64,000 bases of DNA from Palleronia abyssalis (GTDB lineage: Bacteria; Pseudomonadota; Alphaproteobacteria; Rhodobacterales; Rhodobacteraceae), in NCBI RefSeq assembly GCF_900302445.1, contig NZ_ONZF01000003.1, positions 62,001 to 126,000 on the forward strand. Reading direction: 5' to 3'. The first letter of the stretch is position 1; each line of letters starts with the position of its first letter. Below, piece by piece: positions 46,498 through 55,748 of the stretch. The notes beneath the pieces are model-generated. The model ran no database searches, had not been told where the DNA came from, and worked only from the letters and a program-made list of their open reading frames with translations. Both the position numbers and the translations under genes were made by a program.

Positions 46498-47351
46498 GCG
46501 ACCTTCTCCAGACCCGGCTCGGGCGCAAGGCCCAGCGCGTGGATCACGTCACGCGTCAGATGCGGCTTGTTCAGCGTGTAGAAATGCAGCTTGTCCACGC
46601 CCTCGGCCAGAAGCTCCGAGCTCATCTCGGTGCAGATCGCCGTGGCCAGCAGGTCCGAGCGGTCGTCGCGGTCGGCGGCCTCGAACGCCTGGTCCACCCA
46701 GTCGGGGATGACCGTGCCACAGCTGGCGGCGAACTTGCGCACGCCTTTCCAGTTTTCGATCGGCAGAATGCCCGGCACGATAGGGGCGGTGATCCCGGCC
46801 TTGTCGCAGCGGTCGCGGAACCGCAGGAAGGTCTCGGCCTCGAAGAAGAACTGGGTGATCGCCTCGGTTGCGCCGGCGTCGATCTTGCGCTTCAGGAACT
46901 CGACATCCGCGTTGTCCGATGCGGCCTCGGGGTGGCGGTCGGGATAGGCCCCGACGCGCAGGGTGAACTTGCCGGTCGCCGCCAGCGCCTCGATCAGCTC
47001 GACCGAGGAGGCGAACCCTTCGGAATGGGGCGCGAAAGCACAGCCGCCCGGCATGTCGCCGCGCAGCGCCACGATGTCGGTGATCCCGGCGGCGGCATAG
47101 CTTTCGGCGATCTCCAGAGTCTCGGCCTTAGAGGCATCCACGCAGGTCAGATGCGCCGCGACCCGAAGGCCGGTCGACTTGCTGATCGTCGTGACGGCCT
47201 CGTGCGTCAACTTGCGGGTCGTCCCGCCCGCCCCGTAGGTGACCGAAACGAAATCGGGCGCGGTCGGGGCCAGCACGTTGATCGTATCCCAAAGCCGGAA
47301 CGACGCTTCGAGGGTCTTGGGCGGGAAGAATTCGTAGCTGATGCGCGTCAT
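46494..47351 (-). CDS. metF: Methylenetetrahydrofolate reductase
   Basis: FAD enzyme of 285 residues making 5-methyl-tetrahydrofolate for methionine synthesis. Stretches SYEFFPPKT, DFVSVTYGAGG, AAHLTCVDAS, DIVALRGDMPGG and AITQFFFEAE are the family's core. The ATG at 47351 has AGAGGTGA upstream and gives the conserved N-terminus; in-frame ATGs further up lie in the regulatory gap. It is divergent from metR, which probably activates it. Confidence 0.96.
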   Translation of the reverse strand: MTRISYEFFPPKTLEASFRLWDTINVLAPTAPDFVSVTYGAGGTTRKLTHEAVTTISKSTGLRVAAHLTCVDASKAETLEIAESYAAAGITDIVALRGDMPGGCAFAPHSEGFASSVELIEALAATGKFTLRVGAYPDRHPEAASDNADVEFLKRKIDAGATEAITQFFFEAETFLRFRDRCDKAGITAPIVPGILPIENWKGVRKFAASCGTVIPDWVDQAFEAADRDDRSDLLATAICTEMSSELLAEGVDKLHFYTLNKPHLTRDVIHALGLAPEPGLEKVA

Positions 47352-47394
47352 CGGGTCACCTCTGATTTCCTGCCTTGTCCCACATGGGCTTTGG

Positions 47395-47407
47395 TGAGAC
47401 AAATTCA
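47395..47407. promoter_or_regulatory. Candidate MetR-binding site between metF and metR
   Basis: TGAG-ACAAA-TTCA differs by one base from the MetR consensus TGAA-N5-TTCA and lies in the 90-base divergent gap. It fits both autoregulation of metR and activation of metF. Confidence 0.55.
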
Positions 47408-47441
47408 TAATCTCGAAGATCATCATGAGTCCGACGCCAGT

Positions 47442-48347
47442 ATGCATATTGAGTTCCGCCACCTGCGCACCATCAAGGCCATCCATGACGAAGGCGGGCT
47501 GGCGCGGGCGGCGGATCGGCTGAACATCACCCAGTCCGCCCTGTCGCATCAGGTCAAGAACCTGGAGGAACAGGCCGGCGTGGAGTTGTTTGTCCGCAGA
47601 TCGAAGCCCTTGAAACTGTCGGATGCCGGTCTGCGCCTTCTGCGCGCGGCCGAAAAGATCCTGCCCGAGGTCGCCGCGCTAGAAGCCGAGTTCGCGGGCC
47701 TGGTCGCGGGTCGGTCCGGACGGCTTCACATCGCCATCGAGTGTCATGCCTGCTTCGAATGGCTTTTCCCGGTGCTGGAACAGTTCCGCCGGGCCTGGCC
47801 CGATGTGGATGTCGACATCCGCCCGGGCCTTGCCTTCGGCGCCCTGCCCGCCCTGCAACGCGAGGAGGTCGACCTTGTCGTCTCCTCCGACCCTGAGCCT
47901 TTGAAAGGCGTGACCTTCGTCCCGCTTTTCGACTACGAGCCCGTGTTCGTTGCCGCCTCGTCACATCCCCTGGCGCAGAAGGCGTATATCGAAGCCTCCG
48001 ACTTTGCCGACCAGACGCTCATCACCTACCCGGTTCCGCGCGAACGGCTCGACGTGTTTACCGAGCTTTTGCTACCGGCGGGTGTCATACCGGCCGCGAT
48101 CCGGCAGGTCGAATTGACGGCAATGATCCTTATCCTCGTTGCCAGTCAACGTGGTGTGGCGGTCCTGCCCGATTGGGTGGTACGGGACGTGCGGCTGCAA
48201 TCCGACTACGTGACTCTGCCCCTGACGAAAGGGGGCGTGACCCGCAGACTTTACGCGGCAGTCCGCGAGTCCGAAGCGGACCAACCCTACATGGCGCATT
48301 TGCTCCGCCTCGCACGGACTGAGCCCCTGAAGATGATGCGGCGCTAG
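47442..48347 (+). CDS. metR: LysR-type regulator, MetR-like
   Basis: A 301-residue LysR-family protein. The N-terminal winged helix has LRTIKAIHDEGGLARAAD and LNITQSALSHQVKNLE; the effector domain contains IECHACFEWLFPVLEQFR, typical of MetR, which senses homocysteine. Its divergent position to metF and the nearby MetR-like box support the name. The stop overlaps the convergent DUF1428 stop by four bases. Confidence 0.9.
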   Translation: MHIEFRHLRTIKAIHDEGGLARAADRLNITQSALSHQVKNLEEQAGVELFVRRSKPLKLSDAGLRLLRAAEKILPEVAALEAEFAGLVAGRSGRLHIAIECHACFEWLFPVLEQFRRAWPDVDVDIRPGLAFGALPALQREEVDLVVSSDPEPLKGVTFVPLFDYEPVFVAASSHPLAQKAYIEASDFADQTLITYPVPRERLDVFTELLLPAGVIPAAIRQVELTAMILILVASQRGVAVLPDWVVRDVRLQSDYVTLPLTKGGVTRRLYAAVRESEADQPYMAHLLRLARTEPLKMMRR

Positions 48348-48694
48348 CTGATCAGCACCGGCCTAAAATGGCCCCACAGCATCCGCTTGCCGTCATGGGG
48401 GCGTTCGCCCATATCCTGCCACTTCGGATCGTCTTCCATCGAAGCCATGCACGCCTGCGCGGTGTCTTCATCGGGCCATATGACCCAGCCCACGACGACG
48501 TCCTCGTCGTCGGCCTTGCCGACCGCGACGGGAAACGAGCTGAGCTTTCCGTCCACATCCTCGCACGCCCAATTCTCCTGAACGGACAATGCGCCGGCGC
48601 ATTTGAACATCTCTGCCGCTTCCCTGGCGTGGGTCGTGAAGCTTTCCTTACGGTCCCTCGGAACCGCGGCGGCGTACACCCAAACAAAATTCAT
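48344..48694 (-). CDS. DUF1428 family protein
   Basis: A 116-residue soluble protein of the DUF1428 (dimeric alpha/beta-barrel) type. It has the N-terminus MNFVWVYAAAVPRDRKESF, a CAGALSVQENWACEDVDGKLS segment, VVVGWVIWP and the conserved ending MLWGHFRPVL. Function is unproved; many members are annotated as RNA-signal recognition-like without evidence. It converges on metR and is divergent from the inositol monophosphatase gene. Confidence 0.85.
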   Translation of the reverse strand: MNFVWVYAAAVPRDRKESFTTHAREAAEMFKCAGALSVQENWACEDVDGKLSSFPVAVGKADDEDVVVGWVIWPDEDTAQACMASMEDDPKWQDMGERPHDGKRMLWGHFRPVLIS

Positions 48695-48810
48695 GCAATC
48701 CTCCTTCTCGGCGTCCCCTCACATCTATCAACGCATTTCCCCGCAAAAGGTTGGCTTTGGTCCGCATGGGCCGTATAGGGCGGGGCCGAACCACGCAGAG
48801 AAGCAGGATC

Positions 48811-49596
48811 ATGCAGGGCAGCGCCAATCTTACTATCATGGTCAAGGCCGCCCGCGCGGCGGGTCGCAAACTGGTCCGTGACTTCCGGGAGGTCGAGAAC
48901 CTGCAGGTCTCGGTCAAGGGCACGGGCGATTTTGTCAGCCGCGCCGATACCGCGGCCGAGGAGACCATCCGCGACATCCTGATGGGCGAGCGTCCGAATT
49001 ACGGCTGGATGGCCGAGGAAAGCGAAGAGGTTCCCGGCAAGGATCCCACCCGCCGCTGGATCGTCGATCCGCTGGATGGCACGACGAACTTCCTGCACGG
49101 CCTGCCGCACTGGGCGGTTTCGATCGCGCTGGAACACAAGGGCGATATCGTCTCGGCCGTGATCTTCGACCCCGCCAAGGACGAGCTGTTCTGGGCCGAA
49201 CGCGGCGCGGGTGCCTTCATGAACGAACAGCGCCTGCGGGTGTCTGGCCGGACCCGCATGATCGAAAGCATCTTCGCCACGGGCTTGCCTTTTGGCAACC
49301 GGCCCGACCTTCCGCTAAAGCTGAAGGATCTGGGCCGCATCTTGCCTGCGACCGCAGGCGTACGCCGCTGGGGGGCCGCCGCGCTTGACCTGTGCTACAC
49401 TGCCGCGGGTCGTTATGATGGCTATTGGGAACGCGGCATCCTGCCCTGGGACGTTGCCGCGGGCATCCTGATCGTGAAGGAGGCCGGGGGCTTCGTCGAA
49501 CCGCTCGCGGGCGAGGATATCTTCACCTCTCGCACCATCGTCGCCGGAAACCCCGGCGTCTTCGACAGCCTGACGAAGGAACTGCGGCGGCCTTAG
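48811..49596 (+). CDS. suhB: Inositol monophosphatase family protein (SuhB-like)
   Basis: A 261-residue Mg2+-dependent phosphatase. Metal-binding motifs are present: GTGDFVSRADTAAEE (after VKG), GWMAEESEE, WIVDPLDGTTNFLHG, and GILPWDVAAGILIVKEAGG. SuhB acts on inositol monophosphate and also takes part in rRNA antitermination in Escherichia coli. The ATG at 48811 has AGGA upstream. The stop overlaps the convergent GFA gene. Confidence 0.93.
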   Translation: MQGSANLTIMVKAARAAGRKLVRDFREVENLQVSVKGTGDFVSRADTAAEETIRDILMGERPNYGWMAEESEEVPGKDPTRRWIVDPLDGTTNFLHGLPHWAVSIALEHKGDIVSAVIFDPAKDELFWAERGAGAFMNEQRLRVSGRTRMIESIFATGLPFGNRPDLPLKLKDLGRILPATAGVRRWGAAALDLCYTAAGRYDGYWERGILPWDVAAGILIVKEAGGFVEPLAGEDIFTSRTIVAGNPGVFDSLTKELRRP

Positions 49597-49949
49597 GTTC
49601 CGTCGCCCCCGCCGCGCGTCGTCGGGATCGGTTCCAGCGTGCGCAGATCGACACCTTCGATACAGCCGACATTGATCCCGATCTCGCCCGGGTCCGACCG
49701 GCGCTGGTGATGCGTGTAGATCCCGCAGATTGAGCAGAACCAGTGCTTGGCCGTCATCGTGCCCCACTGATACAAGCTCAGCCGATCCGCACCGCGCAGG
49801 ACTGTCACGTCCCCGACGCGGGCCGAGACATTGGCCCCTTGCCGCCGCGCACAGTACGAGCAGTCGCAGCGGCGCGCCTTCGCCAGCTCCTCGGACAGGG
49901 TCGCCTCGATCTCGACCGCGCCGCAATGGCAGGTCGCACGTACCATCAT
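49593..49949 (-). CDS. GFA-family (glutathione-dependent formaldehyde-activating-like) zinc protein
   Basis: A 118-residue protein of the GFA fold. The zinc cysteines sit in CHCGAVEIEA, CDCSYCARR and WFCSICGIYTHH, in the family's order. Members bind zinc and sometimes glutathione adducts; the substrate is unknown. The start overlaps the rhomboid gene stop (ATGA), so the two form an operon. Confidence 0.92.
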   Translation of the reverse strand: MMVRATCHCGAVEIEATLSEELAKARRCDCSYCARRQGANVSARVGDVTVLRGADRLSLYQWGTMTAKHWFCSICGIYTHHQRRSDPGEIGINVGCIEGVDLRTLEPIPTTRGGGDGT

Positions 49950-50668
49950 TTCCGACGCCCCGCGCTGGGGATGGGGGATCGGCGCCAGCGATAATCGGCC
50001 TCGGGGTATGGCGGCGCGCCGTGGGTCCGGTTCCAGAACACCGGCCCGCCAAGGCGCAGGAACAGCGGAAAGGTCAGGCAAAGCCCCGCCAGGAACCCCC
50101 CCGCATGCGCCCAATACGCCACGCCGCCCATATTCGCCGGCGCCGACGCGCCCGACACGATCTGGATGGCGAACCAGATGCCCAGAACGATCCAGGCCGG
50201 AATGGCGAAGATGCGAAAGAAGATCAGGAATATCACCAGCACATCCACCCGGGCCTTGGGGAACAGCAGCAGATAGCCCCCCATGACCCCCGCGATCGCC
50301 CCTGAGGCGCCGACCATCGGTATTGTGGACCCGGGGTCGGAAAACGCTTGGCCAAGCCCCGCAGCCACACCGCTGGCCAGGTAGAACCCCAGATAGGTCA
50401 GGCGCCCCATCCGGTCTTCCAGGTTGTCCCCGAACAGCCAAAGGAACCACATGTTGCCCGCCAGATGCAGGATGCCGCCATGCAGGAATTGCGAGGTGAT
50501 ATAGGTCGAGGGCGCGAACAGCGCCGGGATCAACGCCCAGTCTGCCAGGAAATAGGGATTGTCCAGATAGGGCGCGGTCAGGATGAACACCGCGATATTC
50601 ACCGCGATCAAGGCGTAAGTGACATAAGGCGTCTTGCGGCTGGGATTGTGGTCGCGGATCGGAAACAT
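49946..50668 (-). CDS. Rhomboid-family intramembrane serine protease
   Basis: Integral membrane protease of 240 residues, six helices. The catalytic pair is visible: Ser in GASGAIAGVMG and His in YWAHAGGFLAG; the L1-loop HGGILHLAGNMWFLWLFG has the conserved His and Asn. It cleaves membrane proteins within helices; its targets are unknown. It forms an operon with the GFA gene. Confidence 0.94.
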   Translation of the reverse strand: MFPIRDHNPSRKTPYVTYALIAVNIAVFILTAPYLDNPYFLADWALIPALFAPSTYITSQFLHGGILHLAGNMWFLWLFGDNLEDRMGRLTYLGFYLASGVAAGLGQAFSDPGSTIPMVGASGAIAGVMGGYLLLFPKARVDVLVIFLIFFRIFAIPAWIVLGIWFAIQIVSGASAPANMGGVAYWAHAGGFLAGLCLTFPLFLRLGGPVFWNRTHGAPPYPEADYRWRRSPIPSAGRRK

Positions 50669-50707
50669 CGCCCGTAAGTGTCCCGGATCCGCGAATAATC
50701 AAGCCGT

Positions 50708-50740
50708 GCCCAGCTCCGGGGGAAGCCACCGGAGCTGGGC
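50708..50740 (-). terminator. Hairpin after putA
   Basis: Perfect 12-base stem (GCCCAGCTCCGG at 50708-50719 with CCGGAGCTGGGC at 50729-50740) and nine-base loop, eight bases after the putA stop. On the minus strand only scattered T follow. Confidence 0.65.
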
Positions 50741-50748
50741 CGTTCCAT

Positions 50749-53700
50749 TCAGACCTGAGGGCCGGTCGTCGGCTTCTCGCCCTGGGCGCGGGGATCGTTG
50801 GTGGCCACCTCGGCCAAAAGTTGCGCGTTCCCGCCCGATGCAGTCGTATCGACGCACAGGTGACGTTCGTGCAGAACGTCCGCCACCGTGACGGGGCCGG
50901 TTTGCAAGCCCAGAAGCGGCCCCTCGCGGCGGGCAAGCTCCTGCGTCAGTTTCCGCGCCGTCGCCTCGTCGCCCCACCAGACCGCGCAGCCGAACTCCGG
51001 CTCCATCGCCAGATCGCGCTCGGCCGAGCTCTTACGGGCCTTGCCGCCCAGTCGCTCGACCTGTTCTACCTGCTTGTCCTTGTCCTCTTCGGTGGGGCCA
51101 AGGCACACGACGGCGGGACGCGGCACCAGGTGCAGACGGTTCGATTCACCCGTCGGCCCGGGCATCACCATCGGGCTTTCGGGCACGTCCGGCGTCACGG
51201 GCTTCTGGAAGCGCGGCACGTAGAACGGCCCGCCCGCCTTCGGTCCCGTGCCGGACAGCCCCTCGCCCCCGAAGGGCTGGCTGCCGACGATCGCGCCGAT
51301 CTGGTTGCGGTTGACGTAAAGGTTGCCCGCCGCGATCCGGTCGGTCACGTATTGCACCCGGTCGTCGATCCGCGTGTGCAGACCGAAGGTCAGGCCGTAG
51401 CCGGTGGAATTGATGGCGCGGATGACCCGGTCCAGCTCCTTGGCCTTGAAGGTCGCCACGTGCAGGACGGGGCCGAAAACCTCACGCTCGATCTCGTGGA
51501 TGCCTTTCACCTTCACCAGCGCGGGCGCCAGGAAATACCCCTGATCAGGCCCGTCCGTCTGATGGATCAGTCGCCCTTCGTCCTTCGCTTTCGCCACGTA
51601 GGACGCTATGTTCACGTGCGCCTCGGCGTCGATCAGCGGGCCGCTGTCGGATTCGATGCCCCAGGGTTCGGCCGGACGAAACGCGTCCATCGCCCCCGTA
51701 AGCATCTCCAGGAACCCTTCCGCCACATCTTCCTGCACATAGACGCACCGACAGGCCGAGCATCGTTGCCCCGCGCTCTGGAAGGCGGACTGAACCAGAT
51801 CGCGGACCGCCTGTTCGGGCAGCGCGGTCGAATCCACGATCATCGCGTTCAACCCGCCCGTCTCGGCGATCAGGGTGGCCGAGGGGTCGCAATTGTCGGC
51901 CATGGCCTGCTTGATCTTGCGCGCCGTCTCGGTCGAGCCGGTGAAGGCCACGCCGTTGATCCGTGAATCCGAGGTCAGCATGCCGCCCACCTCGCCCGCG
52001 CCAGGCAGAAGCTGCAGGACCTCGGCCGGGACGCCAGCCTCGTGCATCAGGCGCGCGCCCAGATGGGCGATCAGCGTCGTCTGCTCGGCCGGTTTGGCCA
52101 GCACAGCATTCCCGGCCGCCAAAGCCGCCGAGATCTGGCCGGTGAAGATGGCCAGCGGGAAGTTCCACGGGCTGATGCAGACGAACCGGCCCTGCGGCTC
52201 GCTGTTGAGCTCCAGCAATTCCTCGGCATAGTAGTTCAGGAAATCCACCGCCTCGCGAAGCTCGGCCAGCGCGTCGGGCAGCGTTTTGCCGGCCTCGCGC
52301 GCCAGGACGGCGAAGATTTCGCCGAAATTCTGCTCATAGAGGTCGGCGGCACGCTTCAGGATCGCGCTCCGCTCGTCCTTCGACGCCTTCCACGTGCGTG
52401 CCGCGTCCAGCGCCGTGTCCACATCGGTGCGGCTGGCAAAGCGCACCTCGCCCACGACGTCGGATGGATCGCTGGGGCTCTCGCGCTCCATCATATCGTC
52501 CGGCGATGTATCGCCCGCGATCAGCGGTCCGGCCTCGAACCGGGTGGCGCGGAACGGGCGACGCGCCGCCTCGATTTCTTCCAGGTGTTCCGGATTGGCC
52601 AGGTCCCAGCCGCGAGAGTTGCGGCGCATGGGCAGGAAGATATCCGTCCCCGGCGTGACAGGCGCGTGATACCCCATCGCCTCCAGCGGGTCGGCGGCGA
52701 CCTCTTCGGGCGGGACCTCCTCGTCGACGATCTGGTTCACGAAGGACGAGTTCGCGCCATTCTCCAGCAGACGCCGCACCAGATAGGCCAGCAGGTCGCG
52801 ATGCGCGCCGACAGGGGCATAGATCCGGCAACGGATCCCCTCGTCCTTCATCAGCATGTCATACAGCGCCTCGCCCATGCCGTGCAGGCGCTGGAACTCG
52901 AACTCATCGGTCTTGGCGCCTTCCTCCTCGACCATCCGCAGCACGGCCGCGACCGTATGGGCGTTGTGCGTGGCAAATTGCGGATAGATCCGGTCGCGAT
53001 GGCGCAGCAGCTTGCGCGCATTGCCCATATAGCTGACATCCGTGGCGGGCTTGCGGCTGAACACCGGGAACCGCTCCAGCCCCTCCTGCTGGGCCAGCTT
53101 GATCTCGGTATCCCAGTAAGCACCCTTGACGAGACGAACCATCAGCTTGCGGTCCAGCCGCTCGGCCGTCTGCGCGATCCAGTCGATCACCGACGAGCAG
53201 CGCGGACCGTAGGCCTGCACCACGACGCCGAAACCGTTCCAGCCAGCCAGTCGGTCGTCTTCCAGCACCTTCTCGATGATCTCCAGCGACAGGGTCAGGC
53301 GGTCCTGTTCCTCGGCGTCGATGTTGAAGCCGATGCCCAATTCGGCCGCGCGGGCGGCCAGTTCGCGCACGATGGGGACCAGTTCGTCCAGCACCCGGTC
53401 GCGCTGCGCCATCTCATAGCGGGGATGCAGCGCCGAGAATTTGACCGAGATCCCGGGATTGGTCGCGATGTCGCCCTTGGTTGCGGCGCGGGAGATCTTC
53501 TCGATCGCGCCCTCATAGGCTTTCCGATACCGCTCGGCATCGGCGTAGGTCATCGCCGCCTCACCCAGCATGTCGTAGGAATAGGTATAACCCTTCGCCT
53601 CCATCTTCGAGGCGCGGTCCATTGCCTTGTCCATGGTTTCGCCCAGTACAAACTGGCGCCCCATGACGCGCATCGCCTCGCGCGTGGCACGGCGGATCAC

Positions 53701-54162
53701 CGGCTCACCCATGCGCTTGACGGCGCCGCGCAGGGCCTTCAGTGGACGCGTGTCACGTTCGTCCAGCACCCGCCCGGTGAACATCAGCGCCCAGGTCGAG
53801 GCGTTGACGAGGCTGGAGGACGATTTGCCCAGATGTGATCCCCATTGGCCGGGGGCGATCTTGTCCTCGATCAGCTCGTCGATGGTGTAGTCATCGGGCA
53901 CCCGAAGCAGTGCCTCGGCCAGGCACATCAGCGCCACGCCTTCCTCGGTCGACAGCCCGTATTCCGACAGAAACACCTCCATCAGGCCCGGATCGGCATC
54001 GTTTCGGAGGCGTTTGACCAGCCCGACCGCCTTTTCCTTGATCGCGCGACGCGCCTCGGGGGTCAGATCCGCTTCGGCAATCAGCCGCTGCAAGACCGCG
54101 TCCGGGTCCGGATAGGGCGAGATCGGAAGAACCGAGGGCGGCAAGGCTGTGTCGCGGGGCAT
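50749..54162 (-). CDS. putA: Bifunctional proline dehydrogenase / glutamate-semialdehyde dehydrogenase PutA
   Basis: A 1137-residue enzyme turning proline to glutamate in two steps. Order: dimerisation arm and FAD-dependent PRODH (about 60-500, with LMVRLVKGAYWDTEIK and RIYAPVGAHRDLLAYL), then NAD-dependent P5C dehydrogenase (about 560-1020, with SPWNFPLAIFTGQ, ETGGLNAMIVD and the catalytic C801 in SAGQRCSAC), and a C-terminal domain. There is no N-terminal ribbon-helix-helix, so it is not its own repressor; the divergent Lrp-type gene regulates instead. I start at 54162 (MPRDTALPP), after GGAGG; an ATG at 54177 is less well placed. Confidence 0.97.
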   Translation of the reverse strand: MPRDTALPPSVLPISPYPDPDAVLQRLIAEADLTPEARRAIKEKAVGLVKRLRNDADPGLMEVFLSEYGLSTEEGVALMCLAEALLRVPDDYTIDELIEDKIAPGQWGSHLGKSSSSLVNASTWALMFTGRVLDERDTRPLKALRGAVKRMGEPVIRRATREAMRVMGRQFVLGETMDKAMDRASKMEAKGYTYSYDMLGEAAMTYADAERYRKAYEGAIEKISRAATKGDIATNPGISVKFSALHPRYEMAQRDRVLDELVPIVRELAARAAELGIGFNIDAEEQDRLTLSLEIIEKVLEDDRLAGWNGFGVVVQAYGPRCSSVIDWIAQTAERLDRKLMVRLVKGAYWDTEIKLAQQEGLERFPVFSRKPATDVSYMGNARKLLRHRDRIYPQFATHNAHTVAAVLRMVEEEGAKTDEFEFQRLHGMGEALYDMLMKDEGIRCRIYAPVGAHRDLLAYLVRRLLENGANSSFVNQIVDEEVPPEEVAADPLEAMGYHAPVTPGTDIFLPMRRNSRGWDLANPEHLEEIEAARRPFRATRFEAGPLIAGDTSPDDMMERESPSDPSDVVGEVRFASRTDVDTALDAARTWKASKDERSAILKRAADLYEQNFGEIFAVLAREAGKTLPDALAELREAVDFLNYYAEELLELNSEPQGRFVCISPWNFPLAIFTGQISAALAAGNAVLAKPAEQTTLIAHLGARLMHEAGVPAEVLQLLPGAGEVGGMLTSDSRINGVAFTGSTETARKIKQAMADNCDPSATLIAETGGLNAMIVDSTALPEQAVRDLVQSAFQSAGQRCSACRCVYVQEDVAEGFLEMLTGAMDAFRPAEPWGIESDSGPLIDAEAHVNIASYVAKAKDEGRLIHQTDGPDQGYFLAPALVKVKGIHEIEREVFGPVLHVATFKAKELDRVIRAINSTGYGLTFGLHTRIDDRVQYVTDRIAAGNLYVNRNQIGAIVGSQPFGGEGLSGTGPKAGGPFYVPRFQKPVTPDVPESPMVMPGPTGESNRLHLVPRPAVVCLGPTEEDKDKQVEQVERLGGKARKSSAERDLAMEPEFGCAVWWGDEATARKLTQELARREGPLLGLQTGPVTVADVLHERHLCVDTTASGGNAQLLAEVATNDPRAQGEKPTTGPQV

Positions 54163-54279
54163 GATGCACTCCTCCACTTGCTAATCCGATCAACATAGGG
54201 CGATATCGACCGGATGTCACACTGCCGGGGCGGTAAGTCGCGGGCGGATCGACTGAAATTCGACGGGGCCGCAAGTCAA

Positions 54280-54747
54280 ATGAAGCTCAGCGATCTCGAC
54301 AGATTCGATCAGGCGATCCTCGAAGTGCTGGGCATCGAGGGGCGGATCAGCGTCACCGAACTGGCCGGCCGTGTCGGCCTTTCGAAAAGTCCGGTCCAGG
54401 CACGGTTGAAGCGGCTGGAAACCGAAGGCTTCATCACGGGCTACCGCGCCACCATCGATCCCGTGCGCCTGGGGCGCGAGCGTGTCGCCTTCGTAGAGGT
54501 CAAGCTGCACGACACGCGCGAAGGGGCGCTTGCCGCCTTCAACGCAGCCGTCCAGTCGATCCCCGAGATCGAGCAATGCCACCTGATCGCGGGCGCATTC
54601 GACTATCTTCTGAAGGTGCGCACCGCCGACATGGCCCGCTACCGCGAGGTGCTGGCCGCCGACATCTCGACCCTGCCGCATGTTGCGCACACCTCGACCT
54701 TCGTGGCGATGCAATCGGTGAAAGACGCGACCTGGGCCACGGGCTGA
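54280..54747 (+). CDS. putR: Lrp/AsnC-family regulator, PutR-like
   Basis: A 155-residue regulator with the AsnC-type winged helix (ISVTELAGRVGLSKSPVQARLKRLE near residues 22-44) and the ligand-binding RAM domain (IEQCHLIAGAFDYLLKVRT). Divergent from putA with a 117-base gap, it is in the position of PutR, the proline-responsive activator of putA in Rhodobacter and Agrobacterium. The start at 54280 matches the family N-terminus (MKLSDLDRFDQAILEVL). Confidence 0.9.
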   Translation: MKLSDLDRFDQAILEVLGIEGRISVTELAGRVGLSKSPVQARLKRLETEGFITGYRATIDPVRLGRERVAFVEVKLHDTREGALAAFNAAVQSIPEIEQCHLIAGAFDYLLKVRTADMARYREVLAADISTLPHVAHTSTFVAMQSVKDATWATG

Positions 54748-54830
54748 GGGGCGAAAAGGACGCGCAGGCCGCGAAACGTTCCGCGGGGCCGTCGCGTTAC
54801 TGCCCGACCCAAAGACACAGGAGCATCCCC

Positions 54831-55655
54831 ATGGCCATCACAGGTATCGGCCCCGCGAAAATCCCCAATCTCGGCCTCGGCACCTTCCAGATGGACCCCG
54901 GCGGCACCGCCGACCTCGTCCGCGCCGCGCTGGCCGAAGGCTATCGCCACATCGACACGGCTCAGGCCTATGGCAACGAAGAAAGCGTCGGACAAGGCAT
55001 CCGCGACTCGGAGGTGCCGCGCGACCAAATCTTTCTGACCACCAAGATCCTGCCCGCCCGGCACGACGCGGAATCCTTCCGGCTGGCGGCCGAGGAATCG
55101 CTGCAGAAGCTGGGGACGGACTACGTCGACCTGCTTTTGCTGCATTGGCCTTCGAAGGAGGTGCCGTTGCAGGAAACGCTGCCCGTCCTCGACGCGCTGA
55201 TCGACGAAGGCAAGGTGCGCTTCGGCGGCGTGTCGAACTTCACCATCGCCCTCTTGGAAGAGGCAAAATCGGTGATGAGTCACGTGATCGCCGCCAATCA
55301 GGTCGAGTTTCATCCCTTCATCGACCAGCGCAACCTGATGTCAGCAATGGAAGCCATGTCGATCCCGTTCGAGGCGTACTCCCCCCTCGCCCGCGGCGAC
55401 GTCATGGAAGACACCACGTTGAAGGAGATCGCGGCCCAGCACGACGCGACGCCCGCGCAGATCTCGGTTTCGTGGATACTGCACAAGGGGGGCATCGCGA
55501 TTCCCAAGACCAGCAAGGAAAAGCGCCTTGCCCCGAACCTCGCCGCGGCCGAGATCTCGCTTTCGGACGACGAGGTCGCGCGCATCGATGGATTGGCCCG
55601 CCCCGACGGCCGCCTGATCTCGCCCGACAGCATGGCGCCCGACTGGGATGACTGA
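54831..55655 (+). CDS. Aldo/keto reductase
   Basis: NADPH-dependent reductase of 274 residues. The AKR tetrad is visible: Asp and Tyr in HIDTAQAYGNE, Lys in LTTKI, His in LLLLHWP; the cofactor loop is IPKTSKEKR. The N-terminus lacks the beta-hairpin of larger members (MAITGIGPAKIPNLGLGTFQM). It resembles 2,5-diketo-gluconate reductases, but the substrate is not determined. AGGAG lies nine bases before the ATG. A strong terminator follows. Confidence 0.93.
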   Translation: MAITGIGPAKIPNLGLGTFQMDPGGTADLVRAALAEGYRHIDTAQAYGNEESVGQGIRDSEVPRDQIFLTTKILPARHDAESFRLAAEESLQKLGTDYVDLLLLHWPSKEVPLQETLPVLDALIDEGKVRFGGVSNFTIALLEEAKSVMSHVIAANQVEFHPFIDQRNLMSAMEAMSIPFEAYSPLARGDVMEDTTLKEIAAQHDATPAQISVSWILHKGGIAIPKTSKEKRLAPNLAAAEISLSDDEVARIDGLARPDGRLISPDSMAPDWDD

Positions 55656-55662
55656 TTAGGCC

Positions 55663-55696
55663 GGACGGCGCGTAGTTCTGACGCGCCGTCCCCCTT
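55663..55696 (+). terminator. Terminator after the aldo/keto reductase gene
   Basis: Perfect 11-base stem (GGACGGCGCGT at 55663-55673 with ACGCGCCGTCC at 55681-55691) with a seven-base loop, followed by a pyrimidine-rich CCCTT. Confidence 0.72.
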
Positions 55697-55748
55697 GCCT
55701 TCCGGTCACGCCCCGCCAAGGTGGGGCGCGAAACCGGGAGGGACCGAC

